From contig NZ_FNUJ01000002.1 in the NCBI RefSeq assembly GCF_900107925.1, forward strand, positions 62,001 to 126,000: 64,000 bases of DNA, read 5' to 3'. The position numbers and the translations under genes are program-made. The DNA is from Amycolatopsis pretoriensis (lineage in GTDB: Bacteria > Actinomycetota > Actinomycetes > Mycobacteriales > Pseudonocardiaceae). Every line of letters begins with the position of its first letter. The stretch's first letter is position 1. The notes below the pieces were generated by a model. It ran no database searches. It was not told where the DNA came from and saw only the letters and a list, made by a program, of their open reading frames with translations. This document shows, in pieces, positions 25,923-33,931 of the stretch.

Positions 25923-26471
25923 ATGGCCGCCGAAACCGCTCGTTCCGAAGGCCCGTCGGTCGTGACCGCGGGCGACCCGTCGGGTCCGAAGATCATCGTG
26001 CTCGACCCGGCCGGCGCCGCGCGGCACGACGAGCTGCCCGCGACCTGGCGCCCGCTGGCGGAGAAGCGCGGGATCTTCTGGTGCCGGGTCCCGGCCGGCG
26101 GCGCGCTGACCGAGGCCGACGACCTCGTGGGCGACCACGGGCCCGGTGACCCCGAAATCGCCGTCGTGGCGAGCGGCCCGTTCGCGGCCGAAGCCCTGCA
26201 GCTCGTCGAACGCCACGCGGGCGGGGCGGCCCACCTGCTCCTGGTCGACCCGGCGTCGGACGCGTTCCTGCCCTCCGGCGACGCCGCGAAGGCGAACGAA
26301 GACTGGATGGCCGAACACGACGACGTCGTGGCGAAGCTGCGCGAAGCGGGCACGGAGGTGCGCGTGATTGCGTCGACGACCGAAGGCCCGGAGGACCGGG
26401 TGCCCCCGCCGTTGCCGCTCGGTCACCCGGACGTCGTGGCCGCGGTGCGGTCGGCGCTCGGCGACGTTTAG
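25923..26471 (+). CDS. Hypothetical protein, degenerate alpha/beta-hydrolase-like
   Basis: A 182-residue protein not assigned to a family. The order KIIVLDPAG..., EIAVVASGPFAAEALQLVERHAGGAAHLLLVDPAS recalls an alpha/beta-hydrolase fold in which the nucleophile elbow G-x-S-x-G is lost (here ASGPFA). A late HPDVVAAVRSAL helix is also compatible. If so it is a non-catalytic member; this is a weak inference. It follows the NDH-2 gene by 11 nt. The next gene's promoter begins inside its last codons (GTT TAG). Confidence 0.65.
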   Translation: MAAETARSEGPSVVTAGDPSGPKIIVLDPAGAARHDELPATWRPLAEKRGIFWCRVPAGGALTEADDLVGDHGPGDPEIAVVASGPFAAEALQLVERHAGGAAHLLLVDPASDAFLPSGDAAKANEDWMAEHDDVVAKLREAGTEVRVIASTTEGPEDRVPPPLPLGHPDVVAAVRSALGDV

Positions 26472-26491
26472 CCCCGCGGGCCGGGCGGTAA
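26466..26491 (+). promoter_or_regulatory. Candidate SigB/SigF-type promoter for the Rv2629-like gene
   Basis: GTTT-N16-CGGTAA. The -35 is exact and overlaps the previous stop codon; the -10 has one mismatch. Confidence 0.4.
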
Positions 26492-26533
26492 CCGCGCACG
26501 ACGGTTCCCGCCCCGACCCGAAGGGAGTCCACT

Positions 26534-27625
26534 GTGGACACCACCGCGCTGCGCGACCTGACCGAAGCGGACGGGCCGTTCGCGTCCGCGCACTTCGACT
26601 TCTCGCACGACACCGAGGACGCCGCCAAGCTCCTCGGCCTCCGGCTGAAGGAGATCGAGGCCGGCCTGAGCGACCAACGGGCCGACCCGGCGACGATCGA
26701 AGCCGTCCTGCGCGCCGTGCGGGACAGCGAGCCGCCGGTCGGCAAGGCGGGCCGCAGCATCGTCGCCGCGCACGGCGAGGTGCTGCTCGACCGGCGCCTG
26801 GCCGCCCCGCCGCCGGCGACGGTGGCGCGCTTCTCGGCGCTGCCGTACCTGTTGCCGCTGGCGACCCACGCCGTGGAAACGCCGAAGTACGTCCTGGTCG
26901 TGACCGACCGGGTCGGCGCCGAGATCACCGAGCACGCCGGTGGCGAGCCGCGCACGGAGACGGTCGAGGGTGACGACCAGACGGTGCACAAGGTCCGCAG
27001 CGGCGGCCCGGCCCACCACCACCTCCAGAACGCGGCCGAGGAGACGGCCCGGCGGAACCTGGCGACCGTCGCCGACCACGTGGCGAAGGCCGTGGAGCGC
27101 TCCGGCGCGCGGCTCGTCGTCCTGGCCGGGGAGAAGCAGGCCCGCGCGGCGCTGCACGAGGCGTTGCCCGAGCACCTCCGCCGGATCACCCGGGATGTCG
27201 AGGGCGGCAGCCGTGCCGAGGGTTCGTCGCGGGCGGAGCTGGACCGGCGGGTGCGCGAGCTGCTGACCGGCCGCCACCTCGCGGAGCTGGACGACCTGGC
27301 CGAGCGGTTCCGCGCCGGCTCGGGCCGCGAAGAGGGGCTCGCGGTGAGCGGCCTGGAGGCGGTGGCCGGCGCGCTGGCCGAAGCGAACGTCGAGACGCTG
27401 CTGGTCGGTTCACCGGGCGACACGACGGTGTTCGGCGGCCCGGACCCGGCGCAGGTGGCCGTGGGCAAGGCCGGGCTGCAGGCGCTGGGCGTCGCCGAGC
27501 CCGAGCAGCGCCGGGCCGACGAGGCTCTGCCGTTCGCGGCGGTGGCGACCGGCGCGGACGTGGTGGTGCTGGACGAGCGCGTCGACCTGTGGGAGGGCTT
27601 CGGCGCCATCCTGCGCCACGGCTAG
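26534..27625 (+). CDS. Rv2629/Vms1-like (eRF1-family-related) ribosome factor homologue
   Basis: A 363-residue protein of the Rv2629 family, related to the release-factor-like Vms1/eRF1 domain set. The opening (DTTALRDLTEADGPFASAHFDFSHDTEDA), the central VLVVTDRVGAEI strand and the SRAELDRRVRELL and VETLLVGSPGDTTVFGG blocks are typical. In mycobacteria Rv2629 belongs to the dormancy response. A role in peptide release or ribosome rescue is suggested by the fold but not shown here. GTG 26534 follows AAGGGAG. Together with the Hrp1-like CBS protein it gives the island a dormancy flavour. Confidence 0.83.
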   Translation: MDTTALRDLTEADGPFASAHFDFSHDTEDAAKLLGLRLKEIEAGLSDQRADPATIEAVLRAVRDSEPPVGKAGRSIVAAHGEVLLDRRLAAPPPATVARFSALPYLLPLATHAVETPKYVLVVTDRVGAEITEHAGGEPRTETVEGDDQTVHKVRSGGPAHHHLQNAAEETARRNLATVADHVAKAVERSGARLVVLAGEKQARAALHEALPEHLRRITRDVEGGSRAEGSSRAELDRRVRELLTGRHLAELDDLAERFRAGSGREEGLAVSGLEAVAGALAEANVETLLVGSPGDTTVFGGPDPAQVAVGKAGLQALGVAEPEQRRADEALPFAAVATGADVVVLDERVDLWEGFGAILRHG

Positions 27626-27629
27626 CCCG

Positions 27630-27824
27630 TCAATCGTCGTCGAAGACCGAGAGCGCCTGGCGGCGGTGCAGCAGGTCGACCGCGGCGTCGAGCTGGTGTT
27701 CGAGGTCCTTGAGCCGGAGGCGCTCCTCCGGGGTCAGGCCGCCGTGGTGGAGGGCGCCCTTGCGCAGCCGGTGCTCCTCGTCGATCAGGTCGGCGATGCG
27801 GTCGGTGATTTCGTGGCCTGCCAT
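27630..27824 (-). CDS. DUF2630 small protein
   Basis: A 64-residue, helical, charged protein with the DUF2630 pattern: ITDRIADLIDEEHRLR, LTPEERLRLKDLEHQLDAAVDLLHRRQAL. Family function is unknown. AGGAGGGG lies a few bases before the ATG. It converges on the Rv2629-like gene with 4 nt between stops. A GGGTAC lies upstream but without a matching -35. Confidence 0.82.
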   Translation of the reverse strand: MAGHEITDRIADLIDEEHRLRKGALHHGGLTPEERLRLKDLEHQLDAAVDLLHRRQALSVFDDD

Positions 27825-27881
27825 GGGAAGTTCCCCTCCTGTCCGCCCGCGAGCATACGCCGCACGGGTACCCTCGCCCAG

Positions 27882-28868
27882 GTGATCGAGGTCGCCGAGC
27901 TGGTGCGGGCGCGCGGGGCCCGGGCGAGCCTCTGCGTCCTGCGGGACGGCCGGGTGCTGCTCGACATCGGCCCGCCGGACGCGCTGTACTGGATCTTCTC
28001 GGCGAGCAAGCCGTTCGTCGCGCTGCTGGTGCACGAGCTGGCGGCGCGGTCCGATCTGGACCTCGACGACCCGGTGGCCCGCTACTGGCCGGAGTTCGCG
28101 GGCGGCGGCAAGGGCGCGGTGACGATCCGCCAGGTGCTGCGGCACCGCTCCGGCTTCGCGACGGCCCGCGGGTTCGCCCGTGACGCACTCACGATGACCG
28201 ATTGGCCGCGTGCGGTCCGCGCGATCGAGCGGGCCCCGCTGCGGTGGGAGCCCGGCGCGGTCCCGGCGTACCAGCCGATCGTGTTCGGGCACATCCTGGG
28301 CGAGCTGGTCCGCCGGGTGACCGGCACGTCCGTGGGCTCGCTGCTCACGACGGAGTTCCTCGGTCCGTTGGGGCTCGCCGACACGTTCCTGGGGCTGCCG
28401 TCGTCGCTGTGGTCCCGGCACGTCCCGGTCCGCGGCCACGGCTTGGGCGGCCCGCTGGTGGCCCGGGTGGTGAACCGCCGCGCGGTCCGCGGCGCGGTGA
28501 TCCCGGCGGCGGGCATCTCGACGACGGCCCGCGACCTGGCCCGGTTCTACCAGGCGTTGCTGGACGGTTTCGCGGGCCCGGCGGTGGCGGAGGCCCGCCG
28601 CCCGTCGGGCGAAGCGGTGGTCGACCGCACGATCGGCACGCGCATCCGCTGGGCCCAGGGCTTCCAGCTGGGCGGGGTCGGCCGTCCGATGGGGACGTTG
28701 AGCGCGCGCGAGACGTTCGGGCACAACGGCAGCAACTGCTGCATAGCGTGGGCGGACCCGGGGCGCCGGCTGGTGTTCGCGTACTTGACGGACCGGCTGG
28801 TCTCGGGCCACAGCGCGGCCGCACACCTGGGCGAAGTGGCGGACGCGGTCCTGAAGTCCTGCGGCTGA
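27882..28868 (+). CDS. Serine hydrolase, beta-lactamase class C/EstB family
   Basis: A 328-residue serine hydrolase of the penicillin-binding-protein-like fold. SxxK is F-S40-A-S-K43; VPAYQPIVFGHILGELV supplies the YxN-like tyrosine (the asparagine is replaced by proline), and FGHNGSN is the third motif. No signal peptide is evident, so it probably acts in the cytoplasm as an esterase or peptidase. GTG 27882 starts close to upstream elements and lacks a good ribosome site; the message could be leaderless. Its stop opens a set of GAAGGTGCCCTTC inverted repeats. Confidence 0.82.
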   Translation: MIEVAELVRARGARASLCVLRDGRVLLDIGPPDALYWIFSASKPFVALLVHELAARSDLDLDDPVARYWPEFAGGGKGAVTIRQVLRHRSGFATARGFARDALTMTDWPRAVRAIERAPLRWEPGAVPAYQPIVFGHILGELVRRVTGTSVGSLLTTEFLGPLGLADTFLGLPSSLWSRHVPVRGHGLGGPLVARVVNRRAVRGAVIPAAGISTTARDLARFYQALLDGFAGPAVAEARRPSGEAVVDRTIGTRIRWAQGFQLGGVGRPMGTLSARETFGHNGSNCCIAWADPGRRLVFAYLTDRLVSGHSAAAHLGEVADAVLKSCG

Positions 28869-28939
28869 AGGGCACCTTCGGTGCATGTGACGAGAGGAAG
28901 GTGCCCTTCACTGCGTCAGATGCGTTGAAGGTGCCCTTC
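28867..28939. terminator. GAAGGTGCCCTTC repeat cluster between convergent genes
   Basis: One GAAGGGCACCTTC (28867-28879) is followed by two GAAGGTGCCCTTC copies (28897-28909 and 28927-28939). The first pairs perfectly with either of the others, giving alternative 13-bp hairpins. They lie between the serine hydrolase and LysR genes and overlap both stops. Confidence 0.7.
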
Positions 28940-29813
28940 AGCCGCGGGCGAGGTCCACGAAGGCCCGCACCACCGGCGTCACCACCCCGGCCCGCCAAGC
29001 CAGTCCCAGGTCGATCACCGGCACCGGGTCCGCCAACCGCCGCAACACCACCCCGCGCCGCCGCAAGCCTCGCGCCCGGTGTTCCGGGACCGCCGCGATG
29101 CCCGCTCCCTCCGCGACCGCGCGCATCAGCTGCTCGTCCTCCGGTTCCTCGCGCACGATCGGCGGGACCCCGTGCGGCCACACCTGCGCGCTGATCGCGT
29201 CGTACTGGCCGGGACCGTTCGCGCGCGGCCAGAACACCACCGGCTCCGCGGCGATCCACTCCCGCCGCAACCGGCCGCGGCGGCGGGCCAGCGCGTGCCC
29301 CGACGGCAACGCGATCAGCACCTCCTCCGACCCCACCACCGCCACCTCGACGCCCGGCGCGGCCACCGGCGGCCGCACGAAGCCGACGTCGATCTCGCCC
29401 GCCGCCAGCCGCGCCAGGTTCAGGCTCGTCCAGCCCGTCTCCAGTGCCAGCTCCACCTCCGGGAACGCTGCCCGGTACGCCGCCACCAGGTCGCCGGCCA
29501 GCGGGCCCGGCGCCGAACGCGTGTACGCGATCCGCAGCAGCCCGGCGTCGCCCCGGCCCGCCGCCGCGATCACCCCACGGGCCCGGTCCAGGTGCGACAA
29601 GAGCTCCCGCGCCTCGACCGCAGCCACGCGGCCCGCCTCCGTCAGCGCGAACCGCGGCCCCGAGCGGTCCAGCAGCGCCACCCCCAGCTCCGCCTCGAAC
29701 GCCCGGATCTGCTGGCTCAGCGACGGCTGCGAGACGAACAGCCGCGCCGCCGCGCGCGTGAAGTGCATCTCCTCGGCGAGCACGGCGAAGTAGTGCCATC
29801 GGCGCAGGTCCAC
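28938..29813 (-). CDS. LysR-family transcriptional regulator
   Basis: A 291-residue LysR-type regulator. The winged helix-turn-helix is at residues 1-60 ([24 protein letters not shown]), followed by a periplasmic-binding-like effector domain. The start is GTG 29813. A perfect palindrome CTATAGG-N5-CCTATAG begins 7 nt upstream, between this gene and the divergent decarboxylase, where LysR proteins normally bind. It probably controls itself and that gene. Confidence 0.92.
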   Translation of the reverse strand: MDLRRWHYFAVLAEEMHFTRAAARLFVSQPSLSQQIRAFEAELGVALLDRSGPRFALTEAGRVAAVEARELLSHLDRARGVIAAAGRGDAGLLRIAYTRSAPGPLAGDLVAAYRAAFPEVELALETGWTSLNLARLAAGEIDVGFVRPPVAAPGVEVAVVGSEEVLIALPSGHALARRRGRLRREWIAAEPVVFWPRANGPGQYDAISAQVWPHGVPPIVREEPEDEQLMRAVAEGAGIAAVPEHRARGLRRRGVVLRRLADPVPVIDLGLAWRAGVVTPVVRAFVDLARG

Positions 29814-29820
29814 CCAGCCA

Positions 29821-29839
29821 CTATAGGACCGGCCTATAG
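29821..29839. promoter_or_regulatory. Operator-like palindrome CTATAGG-N5-CCTATAG
   Basis: A perfect 7-bp inverted repeat separated by ACCGG, in the short gap between divergent LysR and decarboxylase genes. It contains the T-N11-A arrangement expected of LysR sites. AT content is much higher than its surroundings. Confidence 0.7.
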
Positions 29840-29895
29840 ATCAAGAGGGAGGAAGTCTTGGACCGCCCGCACAAGAGAGCCGAAGACTGGACGAC

Positions 29896-31185
29896 GTGAA
29901 CCGCACCGATCGCAAGCTCCACGCCCTCGCCGCCGCGGCCGGCCGGGACCTCCCGGACCCCATGGCCGGCTTCGTCGACCTCGCCGGGATCCGCGAATCC
30001 GTCGAGGACCTGACCAAGGCGTTCGCGCCGCTCGGCCGCGTCCAGCACACCGTCGCCGCCAAGGCGTGCGGCCTGGCCCCGGTCCTGCGCTACCTCGGCG
30101 ACCTCGGGGTCGACGCCGAGGTCGCGAGCCCCGGCGAGACGGCGGTCGCCGAAGCCGCCGGCCTGCGCGGCGCCCGGCTCGTCCTCGACTCCCCCGCCAA
30201 GACGCGCGCCGAACTCGCCCACGCGCTGGCCGAGGGCACCGCGATCAACGCCGACAACTTCCAGGAACTGGCCCGGCTCGACGACCTGGTGACCACCCCT
30301 CGTTCGGTGCTCGGCCTCCGGATCAACCCCCAGGTCGGCGCCGGCCGGATCGGCGACACGAGCACCGCGACCCCGACGTCGAAGTTCGGTATTCCGTTGC
30401 GGGACAACCGGACCGCGATCATCGACGCCTTCGCGCGGCGGCCGTGGCTGACCCGGCTGCACGTCCACGTCGGCTCGCAGGGCTGCCCGCCGGAGCTGAT
30501 GGCCGACGGCGTCGCCGCGGTCCACGCGCTGGCCGAAGAGATCAACGCCGAACGCCGGCAGGTCACGAGCATCGACCTCGGCGGCGGTCTCCCGGTGAAC
30601 TTCGCCTCCGAGGACCCCGGTCCGTCGTACGCCGACTACGTCGCGACGCTGCTGGCGAAGGTCCCCGCCCTCGCCGACGGGCGCTACACCTTCGTCACCG
30701 AGTTCGGCCGGTCCCTGCTCGCGAAGAACGGCTTCCTCGTCAGCACCGTCGAGTACACGAAGGTCGCGGGCGGCCGGCCCATCGCCGTGACGCACGCGGG
30801 CGCGCAGGTCGCGGCCCGCACGGTCCTCCAGCCGGAGCACTGGCCGCTGCGCCTCACCGCACTCGACGCGCGGGGCCGCCCGAAGACCGGACCCGAAGTG
30901 CCGCAGGACATCGCCGGTCCGTTGTGCTTCGCGGGCGACCTCCTGGCGAAGGAACGGCCGCTGCCGCTGCTCGAGCCGGGCGACCTCGTCGTCGCGCACG
31001 ACACCGGCGCTTACTACTTCGGCGCGCACTACGCCTACAACACGCTGCCGCGCCCGGCCGTCCACGGCTTCACGGTGACCGAGCGCGGCGAGGTCGAGTT
31101 CACGCCGATCCGCCGCGCGCAGTCCCTCACCGAGCTCGTCGCGGACGCGGGTGCCGAATACGTCGGAGCGCTCCCGGAAGCGTGA
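29896..31185 (+). CDS. Fold-type III PLP decarboxylase, LysA-like
   Basis: A 429-residue member of the diaminopimelate/ornithine decarboxylase superfamily: alanine-racemase-like barrel plus beta domain. The PLP lysine is in AAKAC (K56); [16 protein letters not shown] and [11 protein letters not shown] follow. The second active-site cysteine lies in GPLCFAGD, where true LysA has C-E-S/A-x-D; the glutamate that reads the meso-diaminopimelate centre is phenylalanine, so another substrate is likely (Y4yA-like enzymes are a candidate). GTG 29896. It is divergent from LysR with a shared operator. Confidence 0.8.
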   Translation: MNRTDRKLHALAAAAGRDLPDPMAGFVDLAGIRESVEDLTKAFAPLGRVQHTVAAKACGLAPVLRYLGDLGVDAEVASPGETAVAEAAGLRGARLVLDSPAKTRAELAHALAEGTAINADNFQELARLDDLVTTPRSVLGLRINPQVGAGRIGDTSTATPTSKFGIPLRDNRTAIIDAFARRPWLTRLHVHVGSQGCPPELMADGVAAVHALAEEINAERRQVTSIDLGGGLPVNFASEDPGPSYADYVATLLAKVPALADGRYTFVTEFGRSLLAKNGFLVSTVEYTKVAGGRPIAVTHAGAQVAARTVLQPEHWPLRLTALDARGRPKTGPEVPQDIAGPLCFAGDLLAKERPLPLLEPGDLVVAHDTGAYYFGAHYAYNTLPRPAVHGFTVTERGEVEFTPIRRAQSLTELVADAGAEYVGALPEA

Positions 31186-31226
31186 TCACCGGCGTACGAT
31201 CCCGGGCACGCCGAGGGGAGGCTGTC

Positions 31227-32720
31227 ATGGGGGCCAGTCCGGAACCACCGCGGTTCGCCGCGCTTCCGGTGGGGATCGTCGTCGCCGTCCAAGCGGTCGT
31301 GCTGACCGCGTTGTCCGGCCGTTACGGCTTCCACCGCGACGAGCTGTACTTCGTCGCGGCGGGCCACCGGCCGGACTGGGGTTACGTCGACAACCCCCCG
31401 ATCACACCGTGGCTCGCGCGCGCGTCGACGGCGGTGTTCGGCGAGACGCCGAGTGGCCTGCGCGTGGCCGCGACGCTGCTCGGCATGGCGACCGTCGTGG
31501 TCGTCGCGCTGATCGCGCGCGAGTTCGGCGGCGGCCGCGGCGCGCAGCTGTTCACCGCGATCGCGACGGCGCTCTCGGCGTACGTCCTGGTGGTGTCGCA
31601 CATGCTGGCGACGAACTCCGCGGACGTCCTGCTGTGGTCGCTGATCGCGTTGTTCGGCTTGAAGCTCCTGCGCACCGGCGACGGCCGGTGGTGGCTCGCC
31701 GTCGGCGCCGCCGCCGGCGTCGGGCTGGCGAACAAGTGGCTCGTCCTGCTCCTGCTGTCCGGGCTCGGCATCGGCGTGGCCGTCGCCGGGCCGCGCCGGG
31801 TGCTGCGGACCTGGTGGCTCGCGGCGGGCGTCGGGATCGCCGTCGTGCTGGCCGCGCCGGTGGTGGTCTGGCAGGCGTCGCACGGCTGGCCGATGCTCAC
31901 CGTCGCCGGCGGGATCAGCGACGACGACGGCGGCGAGAACCGCGCGCTGTTCGTGCCGATGCAGCTGGTCTACCTCTCCCCCGTGCTGGTGCCCGTGTGG
32001 ATCGCCGGGCTCGTGCGGCCGTGGCGCGATCCGGCAGTGCGCTGGGCCCGCGCCCTCGCCGTCGCCTATCCGATCGTCTGCGCCGAACTCCTGGTCCTGG
32101 GCGGGAAGCCGTACTACTCGGTGCCGTTGCTGCTGCCGCTGGTGGCGCTCGGCGCGGACCCGGCGCTGCGGTGGCTGGGCCGCGGTGGCACGGCCCGGCG
32201 CGCGCTGACCGGCGTGGCGGCCGCGGTGTGCGTGGTCGTGTCCGTCCTCACCGGACTCCCGGTCGTGCCGGTGTCCGCGCTGAACGGCCCGCTGCTCGCG
32301 GTCAACAAGGAACCCGGCGAACAGGTCGGCTGGCCCGGGTTCGCCGAGTCCGTCGCCGGTGCATGGGCGCGGATCCCGGCGACCGAACGGGACACCGCGG
32401 TGATCATCGCGGGCAACTACGGCGAGGCGGGCGCGCTCGAGCACTACGGGCCGGCGCTCGGGCTGCCCCAGCCGTACTCGCCGCACATGTCCTACGCCGA
32501 CTGGGGTCCGCCGCCGGACCGGCTGGTCGGCCCGGTCCTGCTCGTCGGCGGGTTCGAACGCGGGTCGCCCGCGTCGCGGCTGATCACCGGGTGCCGCCCG
32601 GTCACCAAGTACCACACCGCGGAAGGCGTCGACAACGACGAGAACGGCACCGCGTTCTCGCTGTGCACGCTGACCGAGCCGTGGTCGACGGCGTGGCCGA
32701 AACTGCGGCAGTTCTACTGA
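31227..32720 (+). CDS. GT39/ArnT-like polytopic glycosyltransferase
   Basis: A 497-residue membrane protein with about 10-12 helices. The first loop has the DE motif typical of the PMT/ArnT superfamily ([13 protein letters not shown]), with [16 protein letters not shown] next. The C-terminal extracytoplasmic part is soluble (about 370-497). Such enzymes use polyprenyl-phosphate sugars to glycosylate lipids or proteins; substrate unknown. GAGGGGAGG precedes the ATG. PobA starts 26 nt downstream and may share the transcript without functional link. Confidence 0.82.
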   Translation: MGASPEPPRFAALPVGIVVAVQAVVLTALSGRYGFHRDELYFVAAGHRPDWGYVDNPPITPWLARASTAVFGETPSGLRVAATLLGMATVVVVALIAREFGGGRGAQLFTAIATALSAYVLVVSHMLATNSADVLLWSLIALFGLKLLRTGDGRWWLAVGAAAGVGLANKWLVLLLLSGLGIGVAVAGPRRVLRTWWLAAGVGIAVVLAAPVVVWQASHGWPMLTVAGGISDDDGGENRALFVPMQLVYLSPVLVPVWIAGLVRPWRDPAVRWARALAVAYPIVCAELLVLGGKPYYSVPLLLPLVALGADPALRWLGRGGTARRALTGVAAAVCVVVSVLTGLPVVPVSALNGPLLAVNKEPGEQVGWPGFAESVAGAWARIPATERDTAVIIAGNYGEAGALEHYGPALGLPQPYSPHMSYADWGPPPDRLVGPVLLVGGFERGSPASRLITGCRPVTKYHTAEGVDNDENGTAFSLCTLTEPWSTAWPKLRQFY

Positions 32721-32746
32721 GCCCGGTTCGCGCTACCCTCGGGCAC

Positions 32747-33931
32747 ATGGTGGCGACGCGCACGGCGGTGGCCGTGGTGGGGGCGGGTCCGGCCGGGCTC
32801 ACGGTGGCGAACCTCCTGCGGCGCGCGGGGATCCCTTGCGTGCTGCTGGAAACCGGGAGCCGGGCGTTCATCGAACAGCGGCCGCGGGCCGGGTTCATCG
32901 AGGAGTGGGCTGTCCGCGGGCTCGAACAGCGCGGCCTCGGCGAGCAGCTCGTCGCGAAGGCGCCGCGGCACGAGGCGTTCGAGTTCCGGTTCGCCGGGCG
33001 CCGGCACCCCTTCCGCTACGGCGACGTCACCGGGCAGCGGCATTTCGTCTACCCGCAACAGCTTCTGGTGACCGACCTGGTCGCGCAGTACACCGACGCG
33101 GGCGGCGAGGCCGTCTTCGAGGTCTCCGACGTCCGGCTGCACGACCTGACGTCGGACTCCCCCGCCGTCACGTTCCGGACCGCGGCCGGCGAACACCGGA
33201 TCGAGTGCGACTTCGTCGCGGGCTGCGACGGCGCCCGCGGCGTCACGCAGGGGTACCTGCCGCCGGAAACCACCGTGAAAGCCCACCACGACTACGGAAT
33301 CGGCTGGCTGGCCCTGCTCGCGGAGGCGCCGCCGTCCGCCGACGGCGTCCTGTTCGGCATCCACCCGCGCGGGTTCGGCGCGCACATGGCCCGCACGCCG
33401 GCGGTGACGCGGTTCTACCTCCAGACGGCGGCGGGCGAGACCGAGGCGGACTGGCCCGACGAGCGCGTCTGGACGGAGCTGAAGGCCCGGCTGGCGGTGC
33501 CGGACGGGCCGATCACCGAGGGGAAGCTGATCGAGAAGCGGATCCTCGACATGCACAACTACGTCGTCGAGCCGATGTCCCATGGCCGCCTGCACCTGGC
33601 CGGCGAGTCGGCACACCTGGTCGCGCCGATCGCGGCGAAGGGCATGAACCTGGCCCTGCACGACGCTTTCCTGCTCGCCGAAGCGTACGAGGCGCACTAC
33701 GCGGGCGATCCCACGCGGCTGGCCGGGTACTCCGACGCGTGCCTGCCGCTGGTGTGGCAGTACCAGGAGTTTTCCCAGTGGCTGTCGGACATCTTCCACC
33801 ACACCGCGGCCACGGGCGGCAACCCGTTCCAGGCGCGCATCGCGGAAGCCCGGATGCGCCGCCTGCTGGGTTCGCCCGCGGCCGCGGCGGCGTTCGCGGA
33901 GCTGTACATCGGCAAGAACGCCGACCTCTAG
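32747..33931 (+). CDS. pobA: 4-hydroxybenzoate 3-monooxygenase
   Basis: FAD- and NADPH-dependent hydroxylase converting 4-hydroxybenzoate to protocatechuate; 394 residues, the exact length of the Pseudomonas enzyme. The FAD site is GAGPAG (12-17), the DG motif GCDGARG (159-165) and the FAD-ribityl motif GESAHLVAPIAAKGMNLA (286-303). RPRAGFIEEW and RFYLQ (222-226) agree with PobA substrate and cofactor blocks. Protocatechuate genes and a PobR regulator are not in the window. The stop overlaps the convergent fucosidase stop (CTAG). Confidence 0.92.
   Translation: MVATRTAVAVVGAGPAGLTVANLLRRAGIPCVLLETGSRAFIEQRPRAGFIEEWAVRGLEQRGLGEQLVAKAPRHEAFEFRFAGRRHPFRYGDVTGQRHFVYPQQLLVTDLVAQYTDAGGEAVFEVSDVRLHDLTSDSPAVTFRTAAGEHRIECDFVAGCDGARGVTQGYLPPETTVKAHHDYGIGWLALLAEAPPSADGVLFGIHPRGFGAHMARTPAVTRFYLQTAAGETEADWPDERVWTELKARLAVPDGPITEGKLIEKRILDMHNYVVEPMSHGRLHLAGESAHLVAPIAAKGMNLALHDAFLLAEAYEAHYAGDPTRLAGYSDACLPLVWQYQEFSQWLSDIFHHTAATGGNPFQARIAEARMRRLLGSPAAAAAFAELYIGKNADL

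Noticed and set aside
27866-27873. SigB-like promoter before the DUF2630 gene or the serine hydrolase
   Set aside because: GGGTAC is present but no GTTT-like box lies 14-16 nt upstream on either strand.
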